From Syngnathus acus (lineage: Eukaryota; Chordata; Actinopteri; Syngnathiformes; Syngnathidae): a DNA stretch of 64,000 bases. Under the pieces are notes generated by a model. It did not search any database. It saw nothing but the letters and a program-made list of their open reading frames with translations, and was not told where the DNA came from. Both the position numbers and the translations under genes were made by a program. This document shows positions 53,201-64,000 of the stretch, piece by piece (the stretch's first letter is position 1; every line of letters begins with the position of its first letter). Location: positions 5,173,001 to 5,237,000 of the forward strand of contig NC_051094.1 of NCBI RefSeq assembly GCF_901709675.1, in the 5' to 3' direction.

Positions 53201-55871
53201 CAGCTAGCTTCACGGTAACAAAACCTGAGAAATGTCTTTGACGGGCTAATGGAAATTAGCTCGGATGTTATGCTAACTGTTACTTGACGTGCCTTGAGCA
53301 GCAACGCACCCAAAGGCTGCCTACAAAATCCTCGCAAGCATTTCTTGTGTGCTCAGTGCTGCTTGACATTTTGTGGCCCAGCGCAGTACTGCCCCAAAGG
53401 CTCGCATGCGTCCCGATACTTTTGTCGTTGGGTTGGTGATGTTTGTGTGCCATTACCTGGCTAATGGCTAACGCTCAGTAGTGTCACGCTGATGACTTTG
53501 TGTGTGTGTGCGAATGCGTGCTTGCGCACGTGTGGGACTGGAGGGCAGGCAGATAAAGGTGTCTGCTTTTTTCCGATAAGGACTCCCACCTCTTCATCGC
53601 TTTGCTGTTCTCGCCCCACACCCCCGCCCGTGGTCTTCCTCATTGTCATCCAGCCGCCATTTGCTCCTCAAGATTCCCCTTAAATTTTCATTAAATGTCA
53701 TTTCTGACTTTGATTCTTTCATTTTTTTAGAACGAGTTCACATCAATTTGTAAATCATGTTTATTTTTAAATTTAAATTTTAAAAATATTTTAATTCATC
53801 TATTTATTTTTAAAATGAAATTATTAGTTTAACGTGTTGTTGAAGTTATTACGATGCAAAATTACTAACAGTTTAATTAAAATGGATGGATGGTACCTTA
53901 TTGATTGTTCAAGGCAAAAGTAAAAGTTGCCACGAATACTTCCGGGCCACTTCTTGCAAACTGGGGTACCTTCATTTTAGCTGCCTAGTGACCTTTTTCG
54001 CTACTTGTTACGCGAGCTACCTCCCTAGCCGTCTACTCGGCTAATTAGCGACCGACTGTACCTAGCTAGCTTCCTACTTTGCAACCCGCATTTTTGCTCC
54101 CAGGCTAGCAACCTCAGAGCAAGAGTTACTACTTTGTCCTATTTGATTTGTGGAAACAAATTGTGGACACAAGAATCAGGAGCCATTCCCTCGACAGGAA
54201 GTGAAGAAAGCGCTTCCCATTTACGACCTCACACTCGTGTATGTTGGTGTGTTGTTCTCCCTCCAGGATGCCTTGTTTGAATGATTCATGCCTGGAGAAT
54301 ACCTTTGGTCTTATTGTGTCTGCCGTTCACGTTGGGTGGAATCAGCACCATGGACAGCCGCAGGCCCCACACCAAGTCTTGCAACGTGTACAAAGGCCGA
54401 GTTACAATCAGAAACTCGGTCGCCTCGGTGCTTTGCAACTCAAACTAAAAGGATTGTGTTTATTATTTTTTTTAATGCAACTAAAATAGAGGTCATAGTT
54501 GCGGCACAATCTGAAGTTGCAGAATTAGGCGAGTGCTGACCAGTAAGTAAGATGTTGACCAAATCGAGCCGTGTTCTGGTGATGGTCTCCAGAGCACATT
54601 TTGAAGGTGTTGGTCGTGTTCCGGTCTTGAACTGGCCAGTCTCGGGATTTTGTGGACACCGGTCAAGACCAGTGCTGATTTGCTGATTTAATGGGCAAGC
54701 AATTAATGGGTCACTGAGCCCACGTTGGGTCTCGTCCCGGTCTTGTCTCCGCTCCCAAAAGTCTTGGCGTTCTCACAGGAGCCTCATCCTCCCTTGTTGT
54801 TGCCGTGAGTGCTGAGTTTGCTGCGGCATGTTTTTTTTATTTTTTTTATTATTGCGTCAGTCCCCCACAAAAGTGAGATGAGGCAGGTAAGGTGCGTGTT
54901 GCTGTCATCAGCGTGCAGATTGGAGAAATGAAACGGCTAACAAGACAAACGGCCCCAGCGATATTAGCCGGGGTGAGCGCGAGGACGAGCACTTTTTCTT
55001 TTGCCTTCTTTTCTTTCTTTTTTTTTTTTCTTTCCAATCCGCACTTCTGTTGCCGCCTTGGCAGGCTGCGCCGCCGCTCGTCTTTCCTTATTTTGTCTCC
55101 CTCTCTGCTCCAATCCACTCGGTGTGTTAGCCTTTAAGAAGCAAGCACCTGCGCTAGCTTATCCTCCTTGCCGCTCTTTAAGTGCGTGATGACATCTGTT
55201 GATTAGCATTCCACGAGCGTGAGACAAAGTGGCAGCTTAACCTGCTTGAGAAGTTCATCATGTAATGCTGCTGTAATCAAAGTCACAAACGGCAAAATGG
55301 ACTTTTGGATTCCTGCGTCTGGGTTTGATTCGTTTGTCACCGTCTACTTGCCAAGAGCTCAGTTGAAGCCTCCATTTGTACTTAAATGGCAAGGGGATTT
55401 ATTTTAGACAGAATGAGATGAAAATACAGTTGGAGAAAAGCAAACCATGACATTTTTGCAAGTGGAAATGAAATTTAACAAACATAATTCCCGTGGAATG
55501 TGAGAAGAAAGGTCCATTTGCGGTCCATGGTGTTAAATCAGCATCGAAGCACGTAGACAGGAAACATCTGGCGCCGGTCGCCGCCGACCCCTTTATTGAC
55601 GCGCCGTGAATTCTTCATCGGGACAAATTTCGAGAGGACAGTCGGCGTCTTTTCACGGCCGCCGTCATCCTTTTAACATGCGTCGGGTTCACCTTTTCAA
55701 AGGGCTCCTTGAAATGACCTCCATGACCTTCACGCACGCAATGAGATAGCTGTTGACAGTCGCAAGTGGTAGAAAGACGACAATCATGCCTTTTCGTGTG
55801 TGAGACATCAGAACAACTTTGTGAGCCCCCAAAAAAAGTTGATACCAGGCCGAGAAAACATTGCCTTGCTG

Positions 55872-55874
<3 letters not shown>

Positions 55875-55912
<38 letters not shown>
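55875..55912 (+). repeat. (AC)19 microsatellite
   Basis: Perfect dinucleotide tract of 38 bp. Confidence 0.97.
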
Positions 55913-55914
<2 letters not shown>

Positions 55915-58807
55915 TGACATTACGGTGCTGAAAGACCGCAGACAAAAGTATTTGGACACTTCCCGCTCGCTCCTGTTGGGGAAGTGTGCCACTACTTCAC
56001 GTTTGTGCTACTTTTGAAGGCTTTTTTTTTCTTGGTGTGTATTCAGTACCTGCCAGGCTGAATTGTTCTGCCTGGTGTCAGCCGCTGACACTTTACTAGG
56101 AACATGTTGAGATACGCTCGTGCGTGTGTGTGAGTGTGGAAGTCCGAGAGAGAGAAAGAGAGCGAGAGAAAGTAAATCTGTCTTCCCGCTTCTGCCGACA
56201 GCCCAGGGAGAGGATGAAAAAGATTTAATACCTCTGCCAAGGTGATGCCCTACAGTGTTGCCTCTCTCTCGCTCTCTCGCTCTCACGCACGCTCGCACGC
56301 ACTCCTTTGCCTTGTTTGCAGCGGGATGTCAGACATTCTCGTAAGGAAGCAAAATGCCAAAACACAAAATCTGATTTTGTTTGTGGTAAACGAAACAGAA
56401 ATATTAAATCTAAATTTCTTTTTTTTTTTTTCAGAAAGCAAAGTAATATTGACTACTTTTTTCTTTTAGATTTGATGTTAAAAATCTGTTGGACGTGTGC
56501 GCTCACCATCTACACACGGATTAATAGTTTGTGTGTGTGTGGTGTTTGTGCGTACACACACGTGGTTGGTGTGTATTTTGTTTTTTTTTTCATTAGTGAT
56601 GAGTTGGCCAACTGTGCGCTGCCATATTTTATCCACAATTAGGGAACTTCTCTGTCAGACGGGACGTAGGCACACACACACAATGATACATTGGTATCGT
56701 TAGTCCTCATCCCCTCCTCGACAGCTGTGCATGTATGTACGCGCACACACTCGCCAACATCCCAGTGTGCGTGCAGACGCAACACGTTAGACGTGAAAGA
56801 CATGAGAAGAAAAACGAGTCGGTGGCAATTAAGGGTGCCTCGCCGGCCATCTTGCTTTCCTGTGACCTCCCTGTGACCTTCCTGTAAAAGTGACTCACCA
56901 AATAGAAAAGAATGTTGATTACAAATATATATTTTGTCCTGTCCTTTTCTCTTCGATGAAGAAATTTATAAAGTTCATCTTTGTAAGCAGCATATGGCTC
57001 ATCAATACTCCCAAATTCCTTTAGCTTAATGCAAAACATCATAGACGTGCTAGCAAAAATGAGCATGTACCATTTTCGTCATTATCATTTTATTTTTTTA
57101 ATTCATGATCTGTTTTTTTGTTTTTGGTGGAAATCCATGATTTGTGATTTTTTTGTGGGCACGATGTTAGGGACAGAAGCCAGAAGACCCTGCATACTGC
57201 ACTACGCGGATCTTATCGCAATTTCGCCTCTTTCGTGCAAGCATTACCTCATCCCTTACCTCATCCTGGCGTTTATTGCAGTACGGCGAAACAAATTGCG
57301 GGTGGAGTGTCACGTTTGGCATTTTTGCAGCTAGTGGGCGAGGGAGATGAGGATGAAGACGTGGAGGAAGATGAAAGAAAAGCTTCTTGCACCTGCCGGG
57401 CTGCGTTGTCCCTTATCAAAGCTCCTGGCTCTCTTCATTTCTTCCTCATTTCCTTTGGTGGCTGTCTGGCCGCCTCTTCTTCATTGACTCTCATTTCCTC
57501 ACGTTATTGTGGCGACGGGCCGGCTTTTTGGCTTGCCGGCGCTTTCGCCTCCCCGAGCGGCGAAAGCGAACAAAGAAGGGGGAGGATGTTCCTGAAAAAC
57601 AACATCTGACGCCGCTTCTGCTCCGTCACTTTGCCAAATGCTAGCTTTGCTCGCTCCCACCTGCCAGTGTGGCCAAATGACAATTTGCCACGTGAAACAT
57701 TCAACGAAGCACGATTTTAATTTGCGCAGAAAAAATTTTATGATTTTTCCCACAACCGCGCACCCACCCACAGCCCGGCGCACTCGGAAAGCATCCGCCA
57801 TTGTCGTCGTCGTCGTAGTAACAATAATGACACATCAAAGCGTCTCATTTCATGTAAGGCCATTTTTTTTTTTGCTTGTTAATTCTGATCTTATCCGTCC
57901 GTTGCCGCTGCCGCCGCCACCCCTTCAACTCCGGCTGAACTTTCCCGCCGCAAAGTGTCGGCAAAAGTTGTTGGCGTCATATGCGATAAAAATAAGACGG
58001 CGACTAGTTCACAGGAAATGGTTTGAAAGCATGTTCGCCCGGCAACGACTCCTTGTTAGCAGAGAAGCAGCAGCTATCTTTCTTTTTTTTTTTTTCTCAA
58101 CAATAATAAATTTGTCGCCTCTCCTCCTCACTGCTCTACTTTTCCACTTTTGTGGTTGTGATTGACAGGAGAACTTTGTGTTTATGCTGATTGGCTTTTG
58201 TAACCTGATTTCCTTGCAGAAAATATAATCACAACGCCATTTGCAGTTTTACAAAAGAGGAAGTGAGCTCATCTCAACTCCAAATTGATTTAATTCAGTC
58301 ACATCAAATACCTGTCCATTTTTTTATTCCAGTTTTGTATTGACAAATGTCCTTTTTTCGGATTTAATAATTGAATATTTGATTTAAAAAAACAAAACAA
58401 ATAACTTTGACTTTGTTTTTGTAATCAAAACTTTTGTTTATCATCAAATTGTTTAACTCAATTTTTATAACTATAATAATAAGTGTGATATTTTGTAAAG
58501 TGACCTTTTTAAAAACAAAAATAAAATAACAACCAAGAACCTAGAGATCAATCAAACGCTCCATGAGGTTATTTAGGGACATTTTTTTCCCCTGCTCCTA
58601 AATGTAGAATCTTCGTTCGTCGTCGTTTTTTTTTTTTTTGTTTTTCATTTTTATTTTGTTTCTCCCGTCCTGGTTTTCCCACCTCCGTCTCCCTTTGCAG
58701 CTTGTGTGGCGGCATGTCTGTGTTTTGGCTGCGTGGGCACCATCCTGTCAAAGCCCTGCTGTGGGTGTGTGTGTGTGCGTGTGTGTGTTTGTTTTGCTTC
58801 AATCACT

Positions 58808-58823
58808 GTGTGTGTGAGTGTGC

Positions 58824-58907
<84 letters not shown>

Positions 58908-58909
58908 AT
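58808..58909 (+). repeat. (TG)n microsatellite, about 100 bp
   Basis: TG tract with a few interruptions (GAG, GCGCG, GCG). Its end is followed by a T-rich stretch. Confidence 0.95.
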
Positions 58910-59689
58910 GTGGCTGTCGAGTTTGATAAAAAGCCTCTTCTTTTTTTTTTTTTAAATAAACAGCTTTTCCCGCTCCATGCGACGGAGCCTCTTTGATCGA
59001 TTGCCTTCCTCCAATTCTGTCTTTGATTGCTCGGCGTTCTGATCAATGGCTGCTTGCACGCTTTGTGCACGCTCTCAGCCGAGCGCTTCAAACGGCGCGG
59101 AAGTTAAGTGGCGCCGCGCCGGGTTTCCCTCAACGGGCAGGAGAGAAACTAACTTGCTAAAGGACAAAATCCTTGGATTAGCTTCCGTTTGCGTGCGGCT
59201 AACGCATGGTGAGATGCGCGTGATCCGGTTTATGATTTTTTTGAAATTTTTTCAGACACAAGCCGTCATTCAGTAGACTCCCAGTTGAAGTTCAGGAACA
59301 AAGTGAGTTTCATTTTGGGTACTAGAACAACCACATAGCTTTTCCTGAGCAAACTCCGTTTTGCTTAAGACAATGCAAAGCGCCCAAGACAACCTCAATA
59401 AATTAGCATCGAAACTATGATATGTATAACTGAAATTTGAGCGCAGGCGATGTTTCACAAACGTCATGTATTCTTTATCCTCTGCAAAGAGGGAGTGATA
59501 TTTATTTTACAATGGAACAATTGTGAGCGTCTCCTTCACCTCAAGCATATATCTGTATTATACTGACCCCAGGTGGCCAAGGCACACACACCGGAAAGAA
59601 TACATTTCCCGTGAACATAATCAGCCAATGTACACAGCCGCCCTAGCGCTCTTGTCGAACGAAATATTTCTTTGTTTATTCCCTGACAG

Positions 59690-60260
59690 AGTTGGGCCAG
59701 TGCGTGGCACTTTGACCCGCTTGCAGAGCGTCGGTGTGAAACTTGCGACTTTCGTATCTCGGAATCTCAGAACTGACACGTGTTTGTATCTTTTTCGTTT
59801 GTTAGCATCTTTGCATCGTTGGGCCTCCTTTAACTTCTTTGAAACGCTGCTTCTTTGTTTTTGCATCTCAGTATACGAGTGCAGCTTCAGGTCATCTCAC
59901 GATCTCAACATTTCAGCATCTTAGAATCCGTTAGCAACTTTGCAATCTTAGCATCCGAGCATCTCGGCACCTTTCTTTCTCTTTGAGTCTCGGCGTCTCT
60001 TTCGAATTTCAGCATCCTCGTAGCTTCCCTTGTGTCTCCGCATCTTCATATTTCAGCATCTTAATGGCATTCTCGGCGTTTGGCCGCATTTGTCAAGGCA
60101 CCTTTGTATCAGGGGCTCTTTCGTCTCGGTATCACAGCCCGGTGGCATGTCAGTGGCGTTGCACCTCTGCGTCACGCCAGTTTAGCGTCACTGTATCTCG
60201 GCATCTTCTCGCCCTGCTGTGGCCGTATCTTTACATCTCAGCACGGTCCTCTCGATGCAT
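59690..60260 (+). repeat. Degenerate CATCTYRGCATCTTTG minisatellite
   Basis: Words such as TAGCATCTTTGCATC, TTGCATCTCAG, TTTCAGCATCTTAG, CGAGCATCTCGGCACC, TTTCAGCATCC and CTCGGCATCTTC recur every 10-30 bp. The array directly abuts the (TG)n tract at 60265. It generates apparent open frames but no recognisable protein. Confidence 0.7.
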
Positions 60261-60262
60261 AC

Positions 60263-60608
<346 letters not shown>

Positions 60609-61350
60609 TATACATAGATCCAGCTGAGCAATTAAAAGGAAAGATAACGAGGGGAAGTGTGGCTCACGACAGTCACTGGCCTTATTTGTTGTGTGTGTGT
60701 ATGTATGTGTGTGTGTGTGTGGTGGGGAGTCTTTTCAAAGGCATATTAGCGAGCGCCTTGAAAGCCGAGTGGCAGCTTTAATACTTGCTCATAACTGCAC
60801 GTACGCACATGCACAGTTTTAATCACGCCGTGTGTGTGTGTGTGCGTGTGTGCGCGAAAGGCTGCTTGATGTTGATAATGACGCCGGGGTAATAGATGTG
60901 TCACTCTGCACAATTAAAGCGACGCACTGACGATACAATTTCAAGAAGCCGTATAAAGCGCATGCGCACACGCATTCATTTTATTTGGAGTTGTAAAATA
61001 AATATGCTGCATGAATGAAGGATTAGGTCACCGCCTGTCACGTTTGCTCCTCGCTTGTAATTAAGCTTGAAGTGATGTGTGACACACACACACACATGTA
61101 CGCACAGATACACACAAGCACAACTACATTTTTGTACCTACCTGCAAAAAAGTGTCAAAAGAAGTTCACCCCTGGAAACAGCCGACCCAAAGCAAGTCCA
61201 CAAAATAACAACCCCCCCCACCAAAAAAAAGTGATGATGTCATAACTACGAATGATGCAACTTGCGACCATCCAATCAGATTACCCAATTTGGGATTTCT
61301 GCGATACGGCAGCACAAAAACATGCAATTGGAACTTCCATTTAAAGTTCT

Positions 61351-61390
61351 CTCTGCTCTGCTCTGCTCTGCGCTGCGCTGCGCTGCGCTG
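61351..61390 (+). repeat. Two-phase pentanucleotide repeat (CTCTG)4(CGCTG)4
   Basis: Four CTCTG units are followed directly by four CGCTG units, as expected when a point change spreads through a short array by slippage. Confidence 0.95.
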
Positions 61391-62021
61391 CATGTGGTTG
61401 AAAGACATAAGTTGTTCCGAACAACGCAAGGCACTCCGCCTCGGGGCGAAAAGAAGCTGGTGAATTATTGAGGCGACACTGCAAACAAGTTATCACGCGT
61501 GCGCGCACGCATGTCGTAGTGGGCGGCCATTTTTGCTTTTATGAGCATGTCAGCGTGTGTTTTGGCACCCAAAGATCTTTCACTCGAGAGATGAGCCCAT
61601 TGCAATTTGACACTTTTCCGAGAATTGTACACATGAATTCATGTATACGTTTTTGTTCCCGCATGAAATAGTTTTCCGGGACAGCAAATTTATTTTTTTG
61701 CAGTGGAAATTCTGTATATTTTTCTTTGGATTTGTTGGGGTAAATACATGAGTAAAAGGCAAATTTGACAATAAAAATAGCAGTCAAAATCTATTTATCA
61801 ATTGATTACTCGTATACTTTTCCTGTAATTTATCCGCTTCAATCTGCTCCCTGCAATAATGTTGAAGGATGTTTTTGCTTCGAAATAAATGTTTTGATTT
61901 TGGCAAAACTACGTACGACCTCACAGTGGTCCGCAAACTTTCCATCTGATGACTTGTTTGTCCTGCCAACCCTCATTTGCCAGGTCAGCAACTGTGTGTG
62001 TGTGCGCATGTGTGTGTGCGT

Positions 62022-62063
<42 letters not shown>

Positions 62064-64000
62064 GTGTATTAGCAGCATAGAGGACGGCCAATATCAACAG
62101 TGCAGGAGGCCACCCCCTCAAAAATCACACTGATCCAAAGTCAGTTTGACATGCGAGCAATTTTCTTTCTTTCTCTCTGTCAAAAAAACCCCGCAGGGAG
62201 GTCTACTTTTAAGAAAGCACATTTGATTTGGAACAAAAGAGTGAAATAACGGGCGTCAAATCATTTCATGGAAATAAACGCTAAGCGTCCTTTTCTCCAG
62301 GCCTCACTCAATAATTCAGTCTCGTGTGTGTGTGTCTGCTCTTCTGAGTTTGGCGTCAAAGATCAAATGACGTCAGAGTCGCGCTCGTTTCATGAACAAA
62401 AACAAATGTATTGAGGACGATCGACGCAATATGGCGTGTCACATGAAGTGAAGTTAAGCAGAATATGTTAGCATGCTAGTATTTAGCATGAGCATCCCGT
62501 ACATGGGTTCATTACAATTATTTCAAACAATAGTTCAGTTATAATATATTTAAGTAACGAATAAAATAAACCAATGTTTTTCGAATGAATATATGAATGT
62601 GTGTGTAGAAATGTTCCAATAAGAAAAATGAAAATCTTCATCGGGAGCTGAAAAAGTCCTCATGGTCTTTCACTGACGTCAGATGAGGAAAATCAACTCT
62701 TGAACTTCAATGAAAAGAAGGTGAAGGTTTAACAAAACTCGTTCTCCTAGCAGTGGATGCATTTGAGTAGCGTTTCGTTTTGGTGAAAAAAACTGGTGAG
62801 CGGCCAATCGAGGCAGCCGTTTCCAAAAATGTCCCCAATATGACGAAATTGCGATTTCATCAAATATGACAATTTGATCCGTCTATGGGCTGCTTGTGGA
62901 TGACGCAAGTATTTATTTAAAAGGCAAAAACATGTTGATTTCATCTAATTTCTTCAGGAGCTCATTACAACTCCTCAATATCCACCAGTCCCTTCAATAG
63001 GTTCCCTTTTCTATTCTTACGTGTGTGGAGAAAAGGTTGGATTACCGGCATGTTGTTGCCAGATAGGCTTGGATTACGCGTGGGGAGAGACACACAGCGA
63101 GGAACTGGAGGTGTGACTCGGGCGATACGCACACGCACAGGAGATGTGAGGTGCGAGTGAAAGAATGACAAGATGAGGTCGGCGGAGGACAGCCGAGTTG
63201 CGGTCAATGCCCAAGCTTCGGAGAGGCCGCCATCTTGCTTACTGCCTCATTGCATCTTTACTGTTAATTACACTCGGAAACCATCAGGCTACTTCATGCT
63301 TGTTTGGTTAGCTAGCTAGTCAGTTAGCTTGTTGTTTACTATTTTGAGAAGTCATCGATTGACTTGCTTGATTTTGTGAAGAATTTAAAAAAAAAGACTT
63401 TCTGGCTCTGTATTAACTGTAAAACATATTTCATACAGTGATGCTCAAAGCCTCCGATATGTCTTCAAAGTAGAAATTGGGATTGGCAGGACAATCTTTT
63501 TTTTGTTATATTTTGTCTCTGTATTGATTGTAAAAGGTGGGGCGCTTTGTTACCACGGCAACCTTGCATCCTCGCACCACCCCGCCCCGTTTAAAGGCAC
63601 ACACGTGTATTTTTAACAGCCGTTATGTGAGCGCATGTGCTGACTACTCTAAAATCCAAGTGGCACCCCATCTTTCACACACACGCACACACATGCACAC
63701 AGTTCTGCGTAAGCACTGTCTGTCCCGCTAATGAAGTTTAATGAGCACAAAGCCAGACCTGTGCACTTTTTTTTTTTTTTTTTTTTTTGAAGCAGAGATG
63801 CTCACCTGCCTTCCGCTTACACACAAGCCAGTGCAGCAAAGACACGCCAGTGATTTCCCCTGTAACTTGCCTGAAAATTGTCGAGAAGTTGCTATCTATG
63901 CTGTGTTCAAGACCGCTGGGAAATGGTGTCACATGACTTATTGGAGCTTAGCGTTTTACGGCGAATCATCAAATTTTGCCGCTTTCCCCAGGATAACCCC

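Noticed and set aside
57638-58165. 175-codon open frame
   Set aside because: Low-complexity segments (V-run, F-run, P/L-rich) and no family resemblance; inside the putative long intron.
59523-59924. 133-codon open frame
   Set aside because: Overlaps the degenerate CATCT minisatellite and shows no recognisable domain.

Overview
The window looks like vertebrate nuclear DNA, most probably from a ray-finned (teleost) fish. Genes are split into many short exons with GT-AG introns. Intergenic DNA is rich in (TG)n, (CCTG)n and (GGAT)n microsatellites. One gene encodes a fish-restricted selenoprotein (Fep15/SELENOE). No bacterial, viral or CRISPR content was seen. Every recognised gene lies on the + strand. 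I cannot tell the species.

Layout. (1) 124-5595: the 3' thirteen coding exons of cyclin G-associated kinase GAK (C2-like region, clathrin/adaptor linker, J domain); the kinase domain lies off the left edge. The 3'UTR runs to a poly(A) signal near 7170. (2) 7754-9171: SELENOE/Fep15, with an in-frame UGA selenocysteine codon at 8249-8251, a C-terminal RDEL and a SECIS hairpin in the 3'UTR (about 9214-9284). (3) 10125-12059: TMEM17-like four-pass membrane protein of the ciliary transition zone, 4 exons. (4) 12455-15198: COQ5, the ubiquinone C-methyltransferase, 7 exons, with a perfect 20-bp E-box/CRE-like palindrome 20 bp before its ATG. (5) 17709-32806: AACS, acetoacetyl-CoA synthetase, all 18 coding exons. 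(6) 33.6-46.6 kb: gene-poor, repeat-bearing DNA. (7) 47159-47258: a CpG-rich first exon coding for a signal peptide and ending in a GT donor. The remaining 16.7 kb looks like its long first intron. AACS is followed by TMEM132B on the same strand in human, so TMEM132B exon 1 is the best guess, but it is not proven.

The genes do not form one pathway. GAK uncoats clathrin vesicles, SELENOE is an ER-retained thioredoxin-like selenoprotein, TMEM17 serves cilia, COQ5 makes ubiquinone in mitochondria, and AACS activates acetoacetate in the cytosol for lipid synthesis. COQ5 and AACS are both linked to isoprenoid/lipid metabolism, but nothing here shows co-regulation. Exon boundaries were set by hand from splice consensus, reading phase and remembered family sequence; phases close exactly across each gene.

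The items most worth a second look are the cysteine-free selenoprotein with its SECIS, the COQ5 promoter palindrome, a GC-AG intron in GAK, a rare GAG acceptor in COQ5, two almost identical 174-bp TA-flanked inverted-repeat elements, a degenerate CCCTAA-like repeat in which five AACS exons are embedded, and an uninterrupted 343-bp (TG)n tract.
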